Shown: positions 21,501 through 31,440 of the stretch, piece by piece
How positions within the stretch are numbered: position 1 is the first letter of the stretch
Layout: the number at the start of each line of letters is the position of its first letter
Assembly (NCBI GenBank): GCA_963576475.1
Contig: OY754972.1
Coordinates: 29,033,668 to 29,097,667, forward strand
Direction of reading: 5' to 3'
DNA from: Molanna angustata
Taxonomy: Eukaryota; Arthropoda; Insecta; Trichoptera; Molannidae
Length of the DNA: 64,000 bases
The notes under the pieces: model-generated
Told to the model about the DNA's origin: nothing
Seen by the model: the letters and a program-made list of their open reading frames with translations, nothing else
Database searches by the model: none
Position numbers and translations under genes: made by a program

Positions 21501-22701
21501 CTAGTTGCATGTAACACATGAGATCCAACTGTCTCTCCAACTGAAGAATAAGTACCAAACTATAAACCCATAAATCCAAATTAATGAATATTTTAGAATA
21601 TTTTATTTTCTATAAAACACATGTAGGTGTGTATGTCAAGATAGGACAGTATGGTGGTCAGTCCATTTTTCTACCCAGAATATGAAAACAGCGTGATGGT
21701 GTGTATGTATGTTTGGAGATTTGAGTATCAAACTATTAAGTCTTCTTACATATTGTGTATAGGCGACTGCCATATAAATTGTATGAAGCGATGTCGTCAC
21801 TAAATTCAATTTTTATAAAAATGGTTAAATAGAATTGAGATACACTTCTACAATATTAATATTTTTTATAGAAAATTAAATTATCAAGTTAAAATTTATT
21901 TGACAGTATGGTGGTCAGTCCATTTTTCTACCCAGAATATGAAAACAGCATGATGGTGTGTATGTACATATGTTTGGAGATTTAAGTATCAAACTATTAA
22001 GTCTTCTTATATATTGTGTATAGGCGACTGCCATATAAATTGTATGAAGCGATGTCGTCACTAAATTTAATTTTTATAAAAATTGTTAAAAAAAATAGAG
22101 ATACACTTCTATAATATTAATATTTTTTATAGAAAATTAAATTATCTAGTTGGGGTGTTTCGGCTTTTTTCGATCGTTTTAAAATATTTGGAAATATAGG
22201 CAGGTAAACTCATAAATTTATAGTAAAAAAAACTATTTTTCTTAATAAAAATTGTTTGAAAAAACCCTGGAATTTTTTTATTTTTCAGTGTTTTAGCTTT
22301 TATGTTTTCTGAGATATATGGAAAAATAAACCAAAAATTCAAAAGTTGATAACCCCTGATTGAAACAAAAATTCAAAATTTTGAGTATATAAGTTTTGTA
22401 GGCCTATAACTGTTTATATATTCTGAAATTTTGGGCTCTGTTAATTGAGCGAATCAAAAGTTATAAGGGACACACACACACACAGACACACGAAATGTTC
22501 TACTCTTAATTCTGAGTAAATCCGTATATGGAACATATATGCTGCGAAGCCTCTACATAAATTGGTATTTTTTGACTTCAAAACTGGAAAAGCAGTGAAA
22601 AAAGTAGACCCTGCATACAATTCCTTCATACACGCGTTTTGGATTTAGACTGCCTCTTCCTTCAAAAGAATTTCATTCTCTTGAACGAATCGACAGTTGG
22701 A
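21501..22701 (-). mobile_element. HINE/Helentron-like family, complete copy with tandem duplication
   Basis: On the minus strand it begins TCCAACTGTCGATTCG and ends ACATGCAACTAG|T. Its 5' ~110 bp are nearly identical to the copy at 45884. The inverted partner of the 5' end is degenerate here (ATCCAACTGTCTC on the plus strand near 21528). A 257-bp segment is duplicated in tandem (21645-21901 and 21902-22158), making this copy longer than the ~1.03-1.05 kb of the others. A short CA repeat at 22470-22485 corresponds to the long GT tract in the copy at 61843. No protein is encoded. Confidence 0.85.
21645..22158 (-). repeat. 257-bp tandem duplication inside the HINE-like element
   Basis: Both units begin GACAGTATGGTGGTCAGTCC and carry TACCCAGAATATGAAAACAG and GTATAGGCGACTGCCATATA. 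They differ by scattered substitutions (for example GCGTGATGG against GCATGATGG), so the duplication is not brand new. Confidence 0.85.
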
Positions 22702-23145
22702 TTAAAAATGCTTACATTATAAACAATGGTACACATTTAAAATGGTTTGTTAAAAATAACGATATTCCCTTTTAGTGACGGTTTGGCTGTAGTCAACAGG
22801 GGGTGCAATACTTTCTGCTTCAATTTATTTATTGTCTAAATCTCCACGGATTTGTGAGTGTGGCCGACGGTTCTAGACCCCATATTCATTTCTGCGGGAC
22901 ACACTTTAATAGATTAATAGTGTTTTTCACCTTTCATAATTCTTCTCACACGAGTGCCATACAGGCAACACCTTTAATTTATTAATTTATCGACTAATTT
23001 AATGATTAAACTGTTTTTACATCCATTTAAAGCAATATATTAGGTTAATTTTAATAATTTGTTGAATGACGCTATCGCCTTATGTTCTTACTTGATAACA
23101 AATATACATACATACACTCCTGCATGATTTATTCAGATGGGTGAT
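22702..23145. other. Intergenic DNA, nothing recognised
   Basis: A GC-richer patch at 22850-22960 (GTGTGGCCGACGGTTCTAGA) has no identifiable frame. Confidence 0.4.
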
Positions 23146-23150
23146 ATTCA

Positions 23151-23330
23151 GATGGGTGGTGGCAGAGCAGTTAGCGCGCTGTGTTTATAATCTAGTGGTC
23201 GCGAGATCGAATCCTGCCACGACCGATTTCGTTCACCTATAGCACGAACATACATTATGCTTAATTTTGGGAATGTATGAAGATGTATAATATGTACATA
23301 CTTGTTACAAGGACATATTCATTATTTTTA
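23151..23330 (+). mobile_element. tRNA-derived SINE family C, copy 1
   Basis: GGTGGCAGAGCAGTTAGCGC is box A and GCGAGATCGAATCCTGCC carries box B, followed by the family body CGATTTCGTTCACCTATAGC and CTTGTTACAAGGACATATTC. The ~15-bp unit ATTCAGATGGGTG is duplicated immediately upstream of the head (23131-23160), an unusual 5' junction. Confidence 0.85.
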
Positions 23331-23773
23331 AGAAAAAATAAACAAACATAATATTTAGTTTTATCATTTCCAAATCAAAATATATATTTGAATTGAATTT
23401 TTTTTAAGAAACCCTTTTTCATTTACTATATTTTTTACTTACAATATAAGTAAATTTACACTGATGGGCTGGTTGCCAATCAGAATTTTTTCCAACCATG
23501 TATTAGGTTTTCTAAAAAAACGTCTTATTTCTTTTCCTTACTTTTTTAAAACTCTTTTAGTTTTGATATCATTTTACTCTTACCTATAAATGTCTACATA
23601 TTTGTATTTATGAAGTATAAGAAAGTTGAAGATAGATAAGTCCCTACAGTAAAAAAAACTTCTAAAATAATCTATTCAGAAGTTGTTTATTTTAACTTTA
23701 ATACACTTAAACAAGTAACGCATGTTTATTCAGGAGCAAGTATAAAATAAATTGCTTATTAATTTTTAAATAT

Positions 23774-24045
23774 TGCTTCCACTCTTTTCTATTATTGTTT
23801 TCGAGTGTCCCGTAAGAGCCGGGTAATCGAAAATACAACAGGCAACTACAACATCTCACATAGTTCAGCAATGAGGTTCACCACCCATTCTGAATATAGT
23901 GCCTTTTTAGGTGAGACGAGACTGGTGTGTGGGTATACACAGATATGTTGTGCTCCCTTTTATATGGCAATGCACACCCGCACACCTTTCGCTGGTTACA
24001 CCACCTTGTGGGATATGCCGTGATGGTATGAATGAATGAATAAAT
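23774..24045 (+). mobile_element. SINE family B (RTE-tailed), best preserved copy
   Basis: It is complete from TGCTTCCACTCTTTTCTATT to the AATG tail, lacking only the first ~25 bp (TGAGGCACCGGCTTAG) seen in other copies. Internal landmarks are TCGAGTGTCCCGTAAGAGCC, GAGGTTCACCACCC (box-B-like), GGGTATACACAGAT and CACCCGCACACC. The terminal GTGGGATATGCCGTGATGG plus TATGAATGAATG parallels the RTE 3' end. An open frame across it is incidental, because other copies break it. Confidence 0.85.
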
Positions 24046-24124
24046 TTAAATTGACCTCTCATTTGACTATGAAGACTTTATTTTTTAGTGTCATTAAAAT
24101 ATGTAGGTAGGAAACTAGAATCAA

Positions 24125-24235
24125 AAATGCACTTAATTATTTTTAATAATAATAATAAGGACAATTTATAAAGCGCCGTTTAGTGACAACCGTGGTCACC
24201 TCATGGCGCTTTCAGTTTGCAAAAAAAATAAGTTA
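24125..24235 (-). mobile_element. L2/CR1-group LINE 3' terminus
   Basis: On the minus strand the sequence CGGCGCTTTATAAATTGTCC is followed by ATT repeats. An AGCGCTxTATAAAT motif before (ATT)n or similar is the usual 3' end of L2/Daphne-type LINEs, and the copy at 53630-53965 shows the matching GGCGCTATATAAATTATTAA after a coding tail. Only the 3' UTR survives here. A local hairpin (AAGCGCC ... GGCGCTT) is also present. Confidence 0.6.
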
Positions 24236-24920
24236 AAATTAGTCCTATAACTAACACATTGAAAATGGTGAAACATAAAACTTAAAAAAATACAATAAGT
24301 CATTAATTTATTTACATTCAAAACAAAATTAAGTATTTCAATTCATTTAATTTATTTGTCAGATATTATCATAAAAATGATATTTTTCGTAAATATATAT
24401 TTTAATATATTAACAACATGATCTTTGATATTTTTAACGCCTCTTGAAAATGAATAAAACCTTATTTAAATAAAGACAATACCCGTACATATTGAATAAC
24501 ATATCGTTATAAATTAGTTACTCTACAAAAAAAATATATTTGCGGATTAACTGACAATGAAAATGTAAATAAATTTATCCGTTTAGGTAAAGCGACATTT
24601 ATATTTTAATTATTTGGTTCCAACGCTCCAACTATTTATATAAGAAGCGACTCCAAATCTTCGATAAGCAGGTGATTTGTGGATAGGCCATGCTGAACAT
24701 AGAATATTTGCAAATCCAAGATACTTTACCTAAAGCGATACTATCATAAATTGCTTGTTCTGTAAACGATTGCGAACATTAGTTATCTGACAGAAAAAAC
24801 CCAATGCTCTAAACTTTTTTTATTTCAGTTTCTATTTATTCTTTTAATATTATTTTTTTAAAGTGCCCATGTATACAAAACATATTAAATAGAGTGTTAC
24901 GAGTATATAAATTAAAATTT
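24236..24920. other. AT-rich intergenic DNA, nothing recognised
   Basis: No supported coding frame, terminal repeat or family match was found. Confidence 0.4.
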
Positions 24921-25014
24921 GGTTACGCCCTGCATGAATTATATGTAGGTATCTGCTTATTTATTTTGGTTACGCCCTGCATGAATTAGATGTAGGTATC
25001 TGCTTATTTATTTT
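24921..25014 (+). repeat. Tandem duplication, two 47-bp units
   Basis: GGTTACGCCCTGCATGAATT begins each unit (24921 and 24968), and the units differ at a single base (TATATG against TAGATG). The near identity indicates a recent duplication. Confidence 0.9.
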
Positions 25015-25061
25015 TTGCTGACCCCAGCCTCTCTTTCTATACCTGTCTATTGAAAATTAAA

Positions 25062-25138
25062 TTTGCTTACTATGTCGCCAAACTATGTGCATCTTCATTC
25101 TATTAATAACATATTTATTTATCATACATTACTTCCTA
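25062..25138 (-). mobile_element. Old RTE-like copy, left half (interrupted by a LINE)
   Basis: TATGTCGCCAAACTATGTGC and TTCATTCTATTAATAACAT align with the RTE coding region at 688-735 (CCATGTGACCAAACCATCTC, TTCATTCTAGTAATGACAT). The alignment continues without a gap at 25917, after the inserted LINE. Confidence 0.7.
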
Positions 25139-25903
25139 CTTTTAAAAATTGCATTTAAAGCCCTGGCTGCATCAGCAAGGAATATGGGGTTGATGGTAAA
25201 CGAGGGAAAGACAAAGTATATGCCAGTGCATGAACGTCGAAAACCGCCAGATTTGCGAGTCGACGATTACACATTCGAAACTGTTAGCGAGTTTGTGTAC
25301 CTCGGTACTATGGTGGCAAGTGACAACAATGTCTCAACCGAAATTAAACGCCGAATAGTGTCCGCAAATCGGTGCTACTATGGGTTGCAGAGGCACATGA
25401 AGTCTCGTCACCTCACTAGAAAAACGAAAGTCCTCCTCTTTATGACTCTAATTCGGCCAGTACTCTCATATGGATCAGAATGTTGGGCAATCGCTAAATC
25501 TAATGAAAGAGCCCTGGAAATTTTTTGAGAGGAAGGTGCTGAGGAGGATCTACGGCCCGACTTGTGACAATGGAGAGTGGCGTATCAGGCACAACTACGA
25601 ATTGTATGATCTATACAAGGAGGCAACCATATATTGTGACAGAAATAAGAATAGGAAGACTCAGATGGGCTGGACACGTCCAAAGAATGAGCGAGGAGGA
25701 CGTCCCAAGACGGATCATGAATGGTGCACCGGGGGGACGAAGAAAAGTTGGAAGGCCGAAGCTTCGATGGCTGGACGGAGTGGTGAAGGATGCGAACAAC
25801 ATAACTGGCGTAATGCGTCGCAGGATCGACAGTCATGGAGGCGGGCTCTGCAGGAGGCTAAGACCCGACCTGGGTTGTGGAGCCACAGATGATGATGATG
25901 ATG
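25139..25903 (+). pseudogene. RTE/CR1-type LINE C-terminus with GAT tail, nested in an older RTE copy
   Basis: The 13-bp flanks ACATTACTTCCTA (25126-25138) and ACATTACTACCTA (25904-25916) differ by one base and form a target-site duplication. The first frame reads MGLMVNEGKTKYM, FVYLGTMVASDNN, RRIVSANRCYYG, RPVLSYGSECWA and NERALEIF; one frame shift later it continues FERKVLRRIYGPTCDNGEWR. A further shift gives GRLRWAGHVQRMSEEDVPRR and GRRKVGRPKLRWLDGVVKDA. The order (post-RT YLGT block, YGSE block, R-W-A-G-H-V, G-R-P-x-x-R-W) is that of the C-terminal third of a LINE ORF2. It ends in (GAT)5. Endonuclease and palm are lost through 5' truncation, and two frameshifts kill the frame. Confidence 0.9.
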
Positions 25904-25916
25904 ACATTACTACCTA

Positions 25917-26000
25917 ATGTCCTGATTTCTTACCAGTCATAATATGTTTCCTCAACATTCTCATTTCAACTGTATTAACTATGCATACGTCTTCTAAATG
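25917..26000 (-). mobile_element. Old RTE-like copy, right half
   Basis: CTGATTTCTTACCAGTCATA and TCATTTCAACTGTATTAACT align with RTE 768-842 (TCGTTTCTTACCCGGTCATA, TCATTTCAACTGCATTTAT). It completes the fragment at 25062-25138. Confidence 0.7.
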
Positions 26001-26013
26001 TCACTAAAGTTAT

Positions 26014-26700
26014 TCAGTTATTTTTAAAATAAGAGAAGTGTGTTTCGCAGGCAGACGTGGATATTTTCTTCTCCGACGAGCAGCCGCTCCGGAAATGAAC
26101 AGAGCTTGAATCTCTTAAACATTGCCAATAAAGTGGAGTAGGAGACTGCGAAATTCCTCTCAATAACAAAGATTTCTTTGATTTTCCTCTGTATGTAAGT
26201 CGATAACGATCCATGGAGATTGCTTGGTTTACAATATTATGATCTAGTGGTCTGCGCCCAACGTGCCCATGCTGTTCTTCCCCCACCACCACCCGTTCTA
26301 CTTATGGGGACTAATAACGGCCCCTTGCGAAACTCTGAAAGAACACATAAAGAACATACGAAGGGTCCGGAGAACTTTAAAACCTTGCAGACACTGCACT
26401 TAATGTGCCAAAGAGAGATAATCATGTGGAAACAACTGGCTCACTGCTCAGTGATAGTGAAGATAACAGTGCACCAAATTTAAGACAGAAAGTCTTGAAA
26501 GCCCTAAAGTTGCTCTTCGTGGCTACAAGGTCCGCATGTCCAATGGGTCCAAAGAAATTCCCTCGGACATCGTCGTAGAGTTCTCGTCGGAAAGCCTTTG
26601 ATAAAGCGTTTAGAGCGAAGCGCTGTCCAGAAAACAGCAGACGTCTGATGTATTGGGTTTCACAACGATGAGCCCAACAAGGAGGGGTATAACACATAAT
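26014..26700. other. Unclassified GC-richer block, includes repeat I at 26265-26402
   Basis: This ~690-bp block is noticeably less AT-rich than its surroundings and holds moderately long open frames on both strands (up to 92 codons), none with a motif I recognise. The segment 26265-26402 (CCACCACCACCCGTTCTACT, GGGGACTAATAACGGCCCC, AACCTTGCAGACACTGCAC) recurs inverted at 48690-48775 and 57800-57940, so at least that part is a dispersed repeat. The minus frame over 26422-26697 (MCYTPPCWAHRCETQYIRRL...) remains unassigned. Confidence 0.5.
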
Positions 26701-28139
26701 ACATAGGTACTCAGAAAGGTAGCGTTGTAAAACAGTCTTGCTACTGGAAATTTAAGACCCCAACTAGCTCGAGCAAGCCGTGAAATCTTTTGGAAGGCTA
26801 TTTTTGCACTATCGTGCCCATGCTATCTTATGTGATTGTTCTTCTTCTATCTTACTAGACACACAGACATACGTATACAAATACATATTTATCACTATTG
26901 GTCTTACAACCAACAAAAGCCCAGTTAGATAAGGTAATATTTATGATACCAAAATGACGCTATGTAAAAAGATATTGGAATAAGCTTTGAGTTAACATTA
27001 AAATGTAAATCAGTCCACTATTAAATTATAATGCCTTAATGTATGATGTCGAATGGTGGGTTTCGGGAGGATAAAAAGTATATATAACAAGAACAAATAA
27101 ATATAACCAGTTGACATTTTTAAATATCTCAATTACAGCACGTTCATATATTATAAAGAATCGGACGAACAAAGAAAAACATGAGCACGGCATTAAATCA
27201 TGCATCAAATCTCTATCAAAACAAGGCACAGAATTAAAAGATGCAATAATTTATTAACGGTATTTATAAACAAAAATAACTTGATATGATTTAGATAAAT
27301 GTGTATTCCACGAAGTCTGTCTTAAGTAATTTATTTATTTATTTGGCACAATTCATAATAACATTATACACAATACAGCGTTAAGTACCTATAACAACAA
27401 AATAATTTCAAGATTACAATGATAATATATCCTAATTCAATGCTATGTAGGTTACTATTAAAGGTTTAAAGTAAGCTGGTACAAGCAAAAATGCTCCAGG
27501 AGGATACATAATTAAAATATGAACATATTGTCTCATTGGACGTCCAACTAGGTGAACCTGTTTTAGGACGTCCGATAATAATACGTATTTACATACTAAG
27601 TTTGGTTTATCCATTCATAATTATCAAAAACCAATGGGTACAATGAAACACACTAATTGAACGACTAATATAATAAAAATGTTTTATTCCTTCTTTTTTC
27701 CCTTCAATTGTAAAAAAAGACTCTTCCAGAAAACAAGAATGTAATATTTTCTGTACTTAGCATAAAATATGCCTTCGCCACTTCTTATAATTGGATTTGA
27801 TACTAAAACAATCCCGTACCTTACAGTACCTAATCAAACAAAAATATGACAAATGATTTATATTATGTTTCATTTTATCTCATTTTTGGGTAAGACAGCG
27901 AATTATTTTTAGTACGTATGCCAAGTATTGTTACTATCGACTGCGGGTATAATATTTGGTAGCACCGCTGTCAGTCTGCTGATTCATGTAAACTTATTGA
28001 TGTTTCGTGTATAAATATGTGTATGTATATTTTTCATATATAATTTGTATACTTTATATTTTTTCACTTGTTTCCTGCCTAAGCAATTTGCTATATTTTA
28101 TTTTTATAAATAACTAATGTTACTAACGAAATAATTTTG
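26701..28139. other. AT-rich DNA, one LINE-like (TTTA)n tail at 27330-27372
   Basis: At 27330-27372 (ATTTATTTATTTATTTGGC) the minus strand reads GCCAAATAAATAAATAAAT, a common retroposon 3' end. No attached body was recognised. Nothing else is supported. Confidence 0.4.
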
Positions 28140-28292
28140 AATATTTTTAATTGGTATACCCACAGACAGGCTATGCCTTGTGGGATTTTTGTGTGTACGG
28201 TTGATTTATTATTATAATTGATATTATGTTTATGTATATTGTATGTTAACCGTGTACCAAATCTTAAATAAATAAATAAATAAATAATAAAA
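28140..28292 (+). repeat. Retroposon-like repeat J, copy 1, with (TAAA)n tail
   Basis: TATACCCACAGACAGGC, TATGCCTTGTGGGATTTTTG, ATTGTATGTTAACCGTGTAC and CTTAAATAAATAAATAAATA are shared with 46940-47080. CCCACA and TGTGGG can pair as a hairpin. The AAATAAA tail suggests a reverse-transcribed element; the class is unknown. Confidence 0.7.
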
Positions 28293-28815
28293 ATAACATG
28301 AACTGATCTTTTATAATTTTCCCCAAATATAGGTATATATTTTTGAATCGTATTGTTTAAATATACCATGACGTACAAAGAACGGTTTTGCTAAAAATGT
28401 GCTTAAAATTAAGCTCGCATATTTAATTTGTGTAGTAAGACGTCAATAATAATTATCATATAGGTTTTATAATCCTCGTCACCAAATTTTAATATAAAAG
28501 TAACTATTATAAAAGTGTTGATAATAATGACCTTCCCATTTTTTTCTCTCACTCTCACAAATAATATCGTAGAATCACAATTTGTTGATATATTTTGTCA
28601 AGTTGCAAAATTCGCTTTCATACATAAGTTGAATTGCGACTTGCAAATATCATAAAAGCTAATATAACAAATAGCAATTTTATTTTATTTTATTTTAATA
28701 GGTTTATGTCAACCAGAACAGAAATGAATTTCGTCCTTTATTAGACACTTTCTAGTTGCTCTTCAATCAATTATTTTAAACCGTTAAAAAATCCAACATG
28801 TTCATTACTTTGCGA

Positions 28816-28857
28816 CACGTACGTACACGTACACGTACGTACAGGTCACGTACGTAC
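28816..28857. repeat. ACGT-rich short repeat cluster
   Basis: CGACACGTACGTACACGTAC, ACGTACGTACAGGTC and ACGTACGTAC form a 42-bp run of overlapping self-complementary TACGTA/ACGT units, standing out in an AT-rich background. It may be a short microsatellite. Confidence 0.6.
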
Positions 28858-28889
28858 TTAAAATTTCAACATTTGCTTATAATTGCATT

Positions 28890-28985
28890 TGCACTTAGCT
28901 ACACCACGTGCAATTGGCGAGTTATGCTGCTGAATTAATCATTATATCTCTCAACTAACTAGTCTTTTTAATCCAGAAATATATG
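28890..28985 (-). mobile_element. Possible SINE family L body fragment
   Basis: GTGCAATTGGCGAGTTATGC, CAACTAACTAGTCTTT and AATCCAGAAAT loosely follow the body of SINE L (CGCAAGTGGCGAGTTTTATT, CAACTGACCAGTGTTTCC, AGTCCAGAGAAGC). The match is weak and partial. Confidence 0.35.
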
Positions 28986-29318
28986 ACATTTTTTTTATTA
29001 ATCTTTCAATTGTGGAAGAATCAAACGACATGCCAAATTGTCACAGCGGTCAGAAATTGATTCTCAGGTTTCTAGTAATAAGTATTGTAAACAATATATG
29101 ACTGAATCAGTAATGATAACACATGAAGAAAACAAATATTGTCATATTAGAAAAAAAATCAAGCTTTGTCAAGGAATAAAAATATGACATGTGGTTGAAG
29201 TCTTGAAAAAATTAATGTGCTCCAATAAAATAAATCTGATAACACAATCACTAACTCAAGGTAAATGTTTGCAAGTCAGAAAACAAACACTTCAAAATGT
29301 GGAAACTTTAACTGTTAA

Positions 29319-30161
29319 TCTATGTATATAAAAATGGATGTACGTATGTTTGTTTGTTTGTTTGTATGTTCGCGATGGACTCCTAAACCAACCATCCGAT
29401 TGCGATGAAACTTTGGAAATTTGTTCAGTTCAAATAGGAGAAGGGTTATGCACTATAATTTATTTATTTATTTATTCAATATCTCACAAATTTTTTTTTA
29501 AAAAAAGTAGGTTTTTTTGGTAAACTTAGTGGGTTTGTTCAACACGCACACTAGAAGGATTAAAATTAAAATTTATTTATTTACTTAATATCTCACACAA
29601 GAATTTACAAAAATTATCTATTTGGGATTGTCATTGAATTTTAGGGATTCGTTCAGCGCTTATCAGAAAACGTATTTGAAGTTTAATTTAATTATTTTAC
29701 TTCTCGCAATAAGGTTTTAGAAAAATTATCTATTTGGTATTGCAAGAAAATTTTAAATAAAAATAAATAACATATAAATAAATTAAGGAGCGAATAAATA
29801 AATAAATACCTTATTAATAAATAAATCAATGATCGAACAAGCTAATAAATGAATAAATAAGTGAATGAATAAATAAATAAATAAATAGAAAAAAAAAGAA
29901 AAAATTATATAAAACTGGTATAATGATAAAAGTTCAAGTACCTACCCATATTTGTTTGAGTAATTGAATAAAATTTTAAATGAGTGAATAAATAAGGACG
30001 GAAGGGACTGTAAGGATGGAAGGGAAAAAAACGGACTTATAAATTAGCGAATCTAGATAAGAATGTTAAATAATAAAAAGGAAACAAACCGATCAACCAT
30101 TTTTATATATTTGGTGGTAAATATTTAAACAGGCAGGACAACGTCTGCCGGGTTTTACTAG
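29319..30161 (+). mobile_element. Non-autonomous Helitron, 843 bp
   Basis: It begins A|TCTATGTATATAAAAATGG and ends GGGTTTTACTAG|T, meeting the TC...CTRR and A|T insertion rules. The hairpin GGCAG-GACAACGT-CTGCC at 30132-30149 lies 8 nt before CTAG. The 5' third has the ATGTTCGCGATGGACTCC and GATGAAACTTTGGAAAT stretches often seen in insect Helitrons; the middle is dominated by TAAA/AATA repeats. No Rep/Hel coding is present, so it must have been mobilised in trans. It shares end structure with the element at 3237-3676. Confidence 0.88.
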
Positions 30162-31015
30162 TGTTATTTATAAGTTTGGCATGGAAGATAAATATGTTGG
30201 TATAAGTTAGTTGCAATAAAATATATTAAAATTTTCATACATCCTAATGTTAATTTTATGTATATTCCGCGTAACGATTATAATTTTCTTGAAATTTTTA
30301 TACCCATTTTATTTTATCACTAAGTGAGTTAAGTGTTGGCCCCATCCAACACATTTGTATAATATACATACTAAGTACCAATACAAATCGATTATATTTA
30401 TTATGATTCAATTAATTTATTTCATAGATTACATCATCAACAAAAGCTTTCAAAATTTGTGTACATTACTCACTAGATTAAGAGATTCAATAGAAATTAT
30501 TCAAGCAGATACATTTTAAATCAATTTTACGAGTAGTTACATACATATATTTTCAAATATTCTAAGATTTGTATGAACAGATAGTGTCAAACCGGATTGT
30601 CTCGCTAGATGGCACCACCACAGAATTATTATTTTCAAGCTTTAAAATCTGTCAACTGAATTATATTACTATACTTCTTCTTCTTTTTTCTCTCTTTCAA
30701 TGCCTGATGGCCTGTTATAATTGAAACGTGGTTTATTTTGGTGGATATATAAATAATATACAATTTTCGAAAAGAGATTTATTTGAATAGTCAATAAGTC
30801 ATTAGCCTTTAAGAAGTTCTGTCATAAGTAGTTATAGTGCGTTACTATCGGTAGATTCCCATTTAGTTTATTTTTCACAGAGATTGTGGTCACAAGCCAA
30901 TGACAGTCCACGAATGTGAATCTTCCATTCACATTCACCGTCAAAGTCAATGAAGCAGACTACGGTAATGATATGTATGTACCTATGCTTCCTTTTCTGC
31001 CCGAATATCAGTTTC
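30162..31015. other. AT-rich intergenic DNA, nothing recognised
   Basis: This is ordinary AT-rich sequence; none of its short frames carries a motif. Confidence 0.4.
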
Positions 31016-31262
31016 TTCTTCTTCTTTTTCTTGACCATGTCCTACTTTAGCTAGGGTCGGCTCTCCTAATCCTTTGGCGCCAGGATGATCTGTCCTGTAT
31101 TGTCAGGGCTGGTATTTGGACTTTATCCATGAGCTTACTCAAACTACACCACCACGTGAATAGTCCTTTTTCTTTCCTGTTTTCTCGGACTGCTAGAGCA
31201 GTTTGCACCACATGATCATTTTGCCTTCTCATTACATATCCATACTATCTGAGCCCTAATAT
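31016..31262 (-). pseudogene. LINE C-terminal fragment ending R-R-A-D-P
   Basis: The minus-strand frame reads YVMRRQNDHVVQTALAV, then WWCSLSKLMDKVQIPAL and TIQDRSSWRQRIRRADPS before a stop and an AAG-rich tail (AAGAAAAAGAAGAAGAAG). The R-F-G-H-V-x-R-R, W-W-x-x-x-x-x-D and D-R-x-x-W-R-x-x-x-R-R-A-D-P pattern is the C-terminus of an insect LINE class different from the RTE-like copies. It is 5'-truncated. Confidence 0.75.
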
Positions 31263-31304
31263 CGGTTTCAAAGAAGAAAAAACTAAAAATGGAATATTTA
31301 TCCC

Positions 31305-31362
31305 TACACACCTGATCCCGATTTCCTCTTCTTGTCATTTGCCATTTTTTTTTCTTATGAGG
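31305..31362 (-). repeat. Unclassified interspersed repeat M, copy 2
   Basis: Its reverse complement carries AAATCGGGATCAGGTGTGTA and GGGATAAATATTCC, aligning with 1655-1725. Confidence 0.5.
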
Positions 31363-31440
31363 TGTTAATATTTTGTTGATGTAGGTACATTATAAAATTT
31401 TGTCAAACTTTGTAATCTGCTTGTTTGTGTGTAATTGTTT

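Noticed and set aside
23805..24023. A 72-codon ORF starting MSRKSRVIENTTGNYN
   Set aside because: It lies inside SINE B and is broken in every other copy, so it is not conserved as protein.
26014..26483. A proline-rich protein gene (AVLPPPPPVLL stretch)
   Set aside because: The run comes from CCACCACC in repeat I, which recurs without the frame in other copies.
29338..29523. A 61-codon ORF starting MYVCLFVCLYVRDG
   Set aside because: It is the GTTT-rich 5' region of a non-autonomous Helitron, not a gene.
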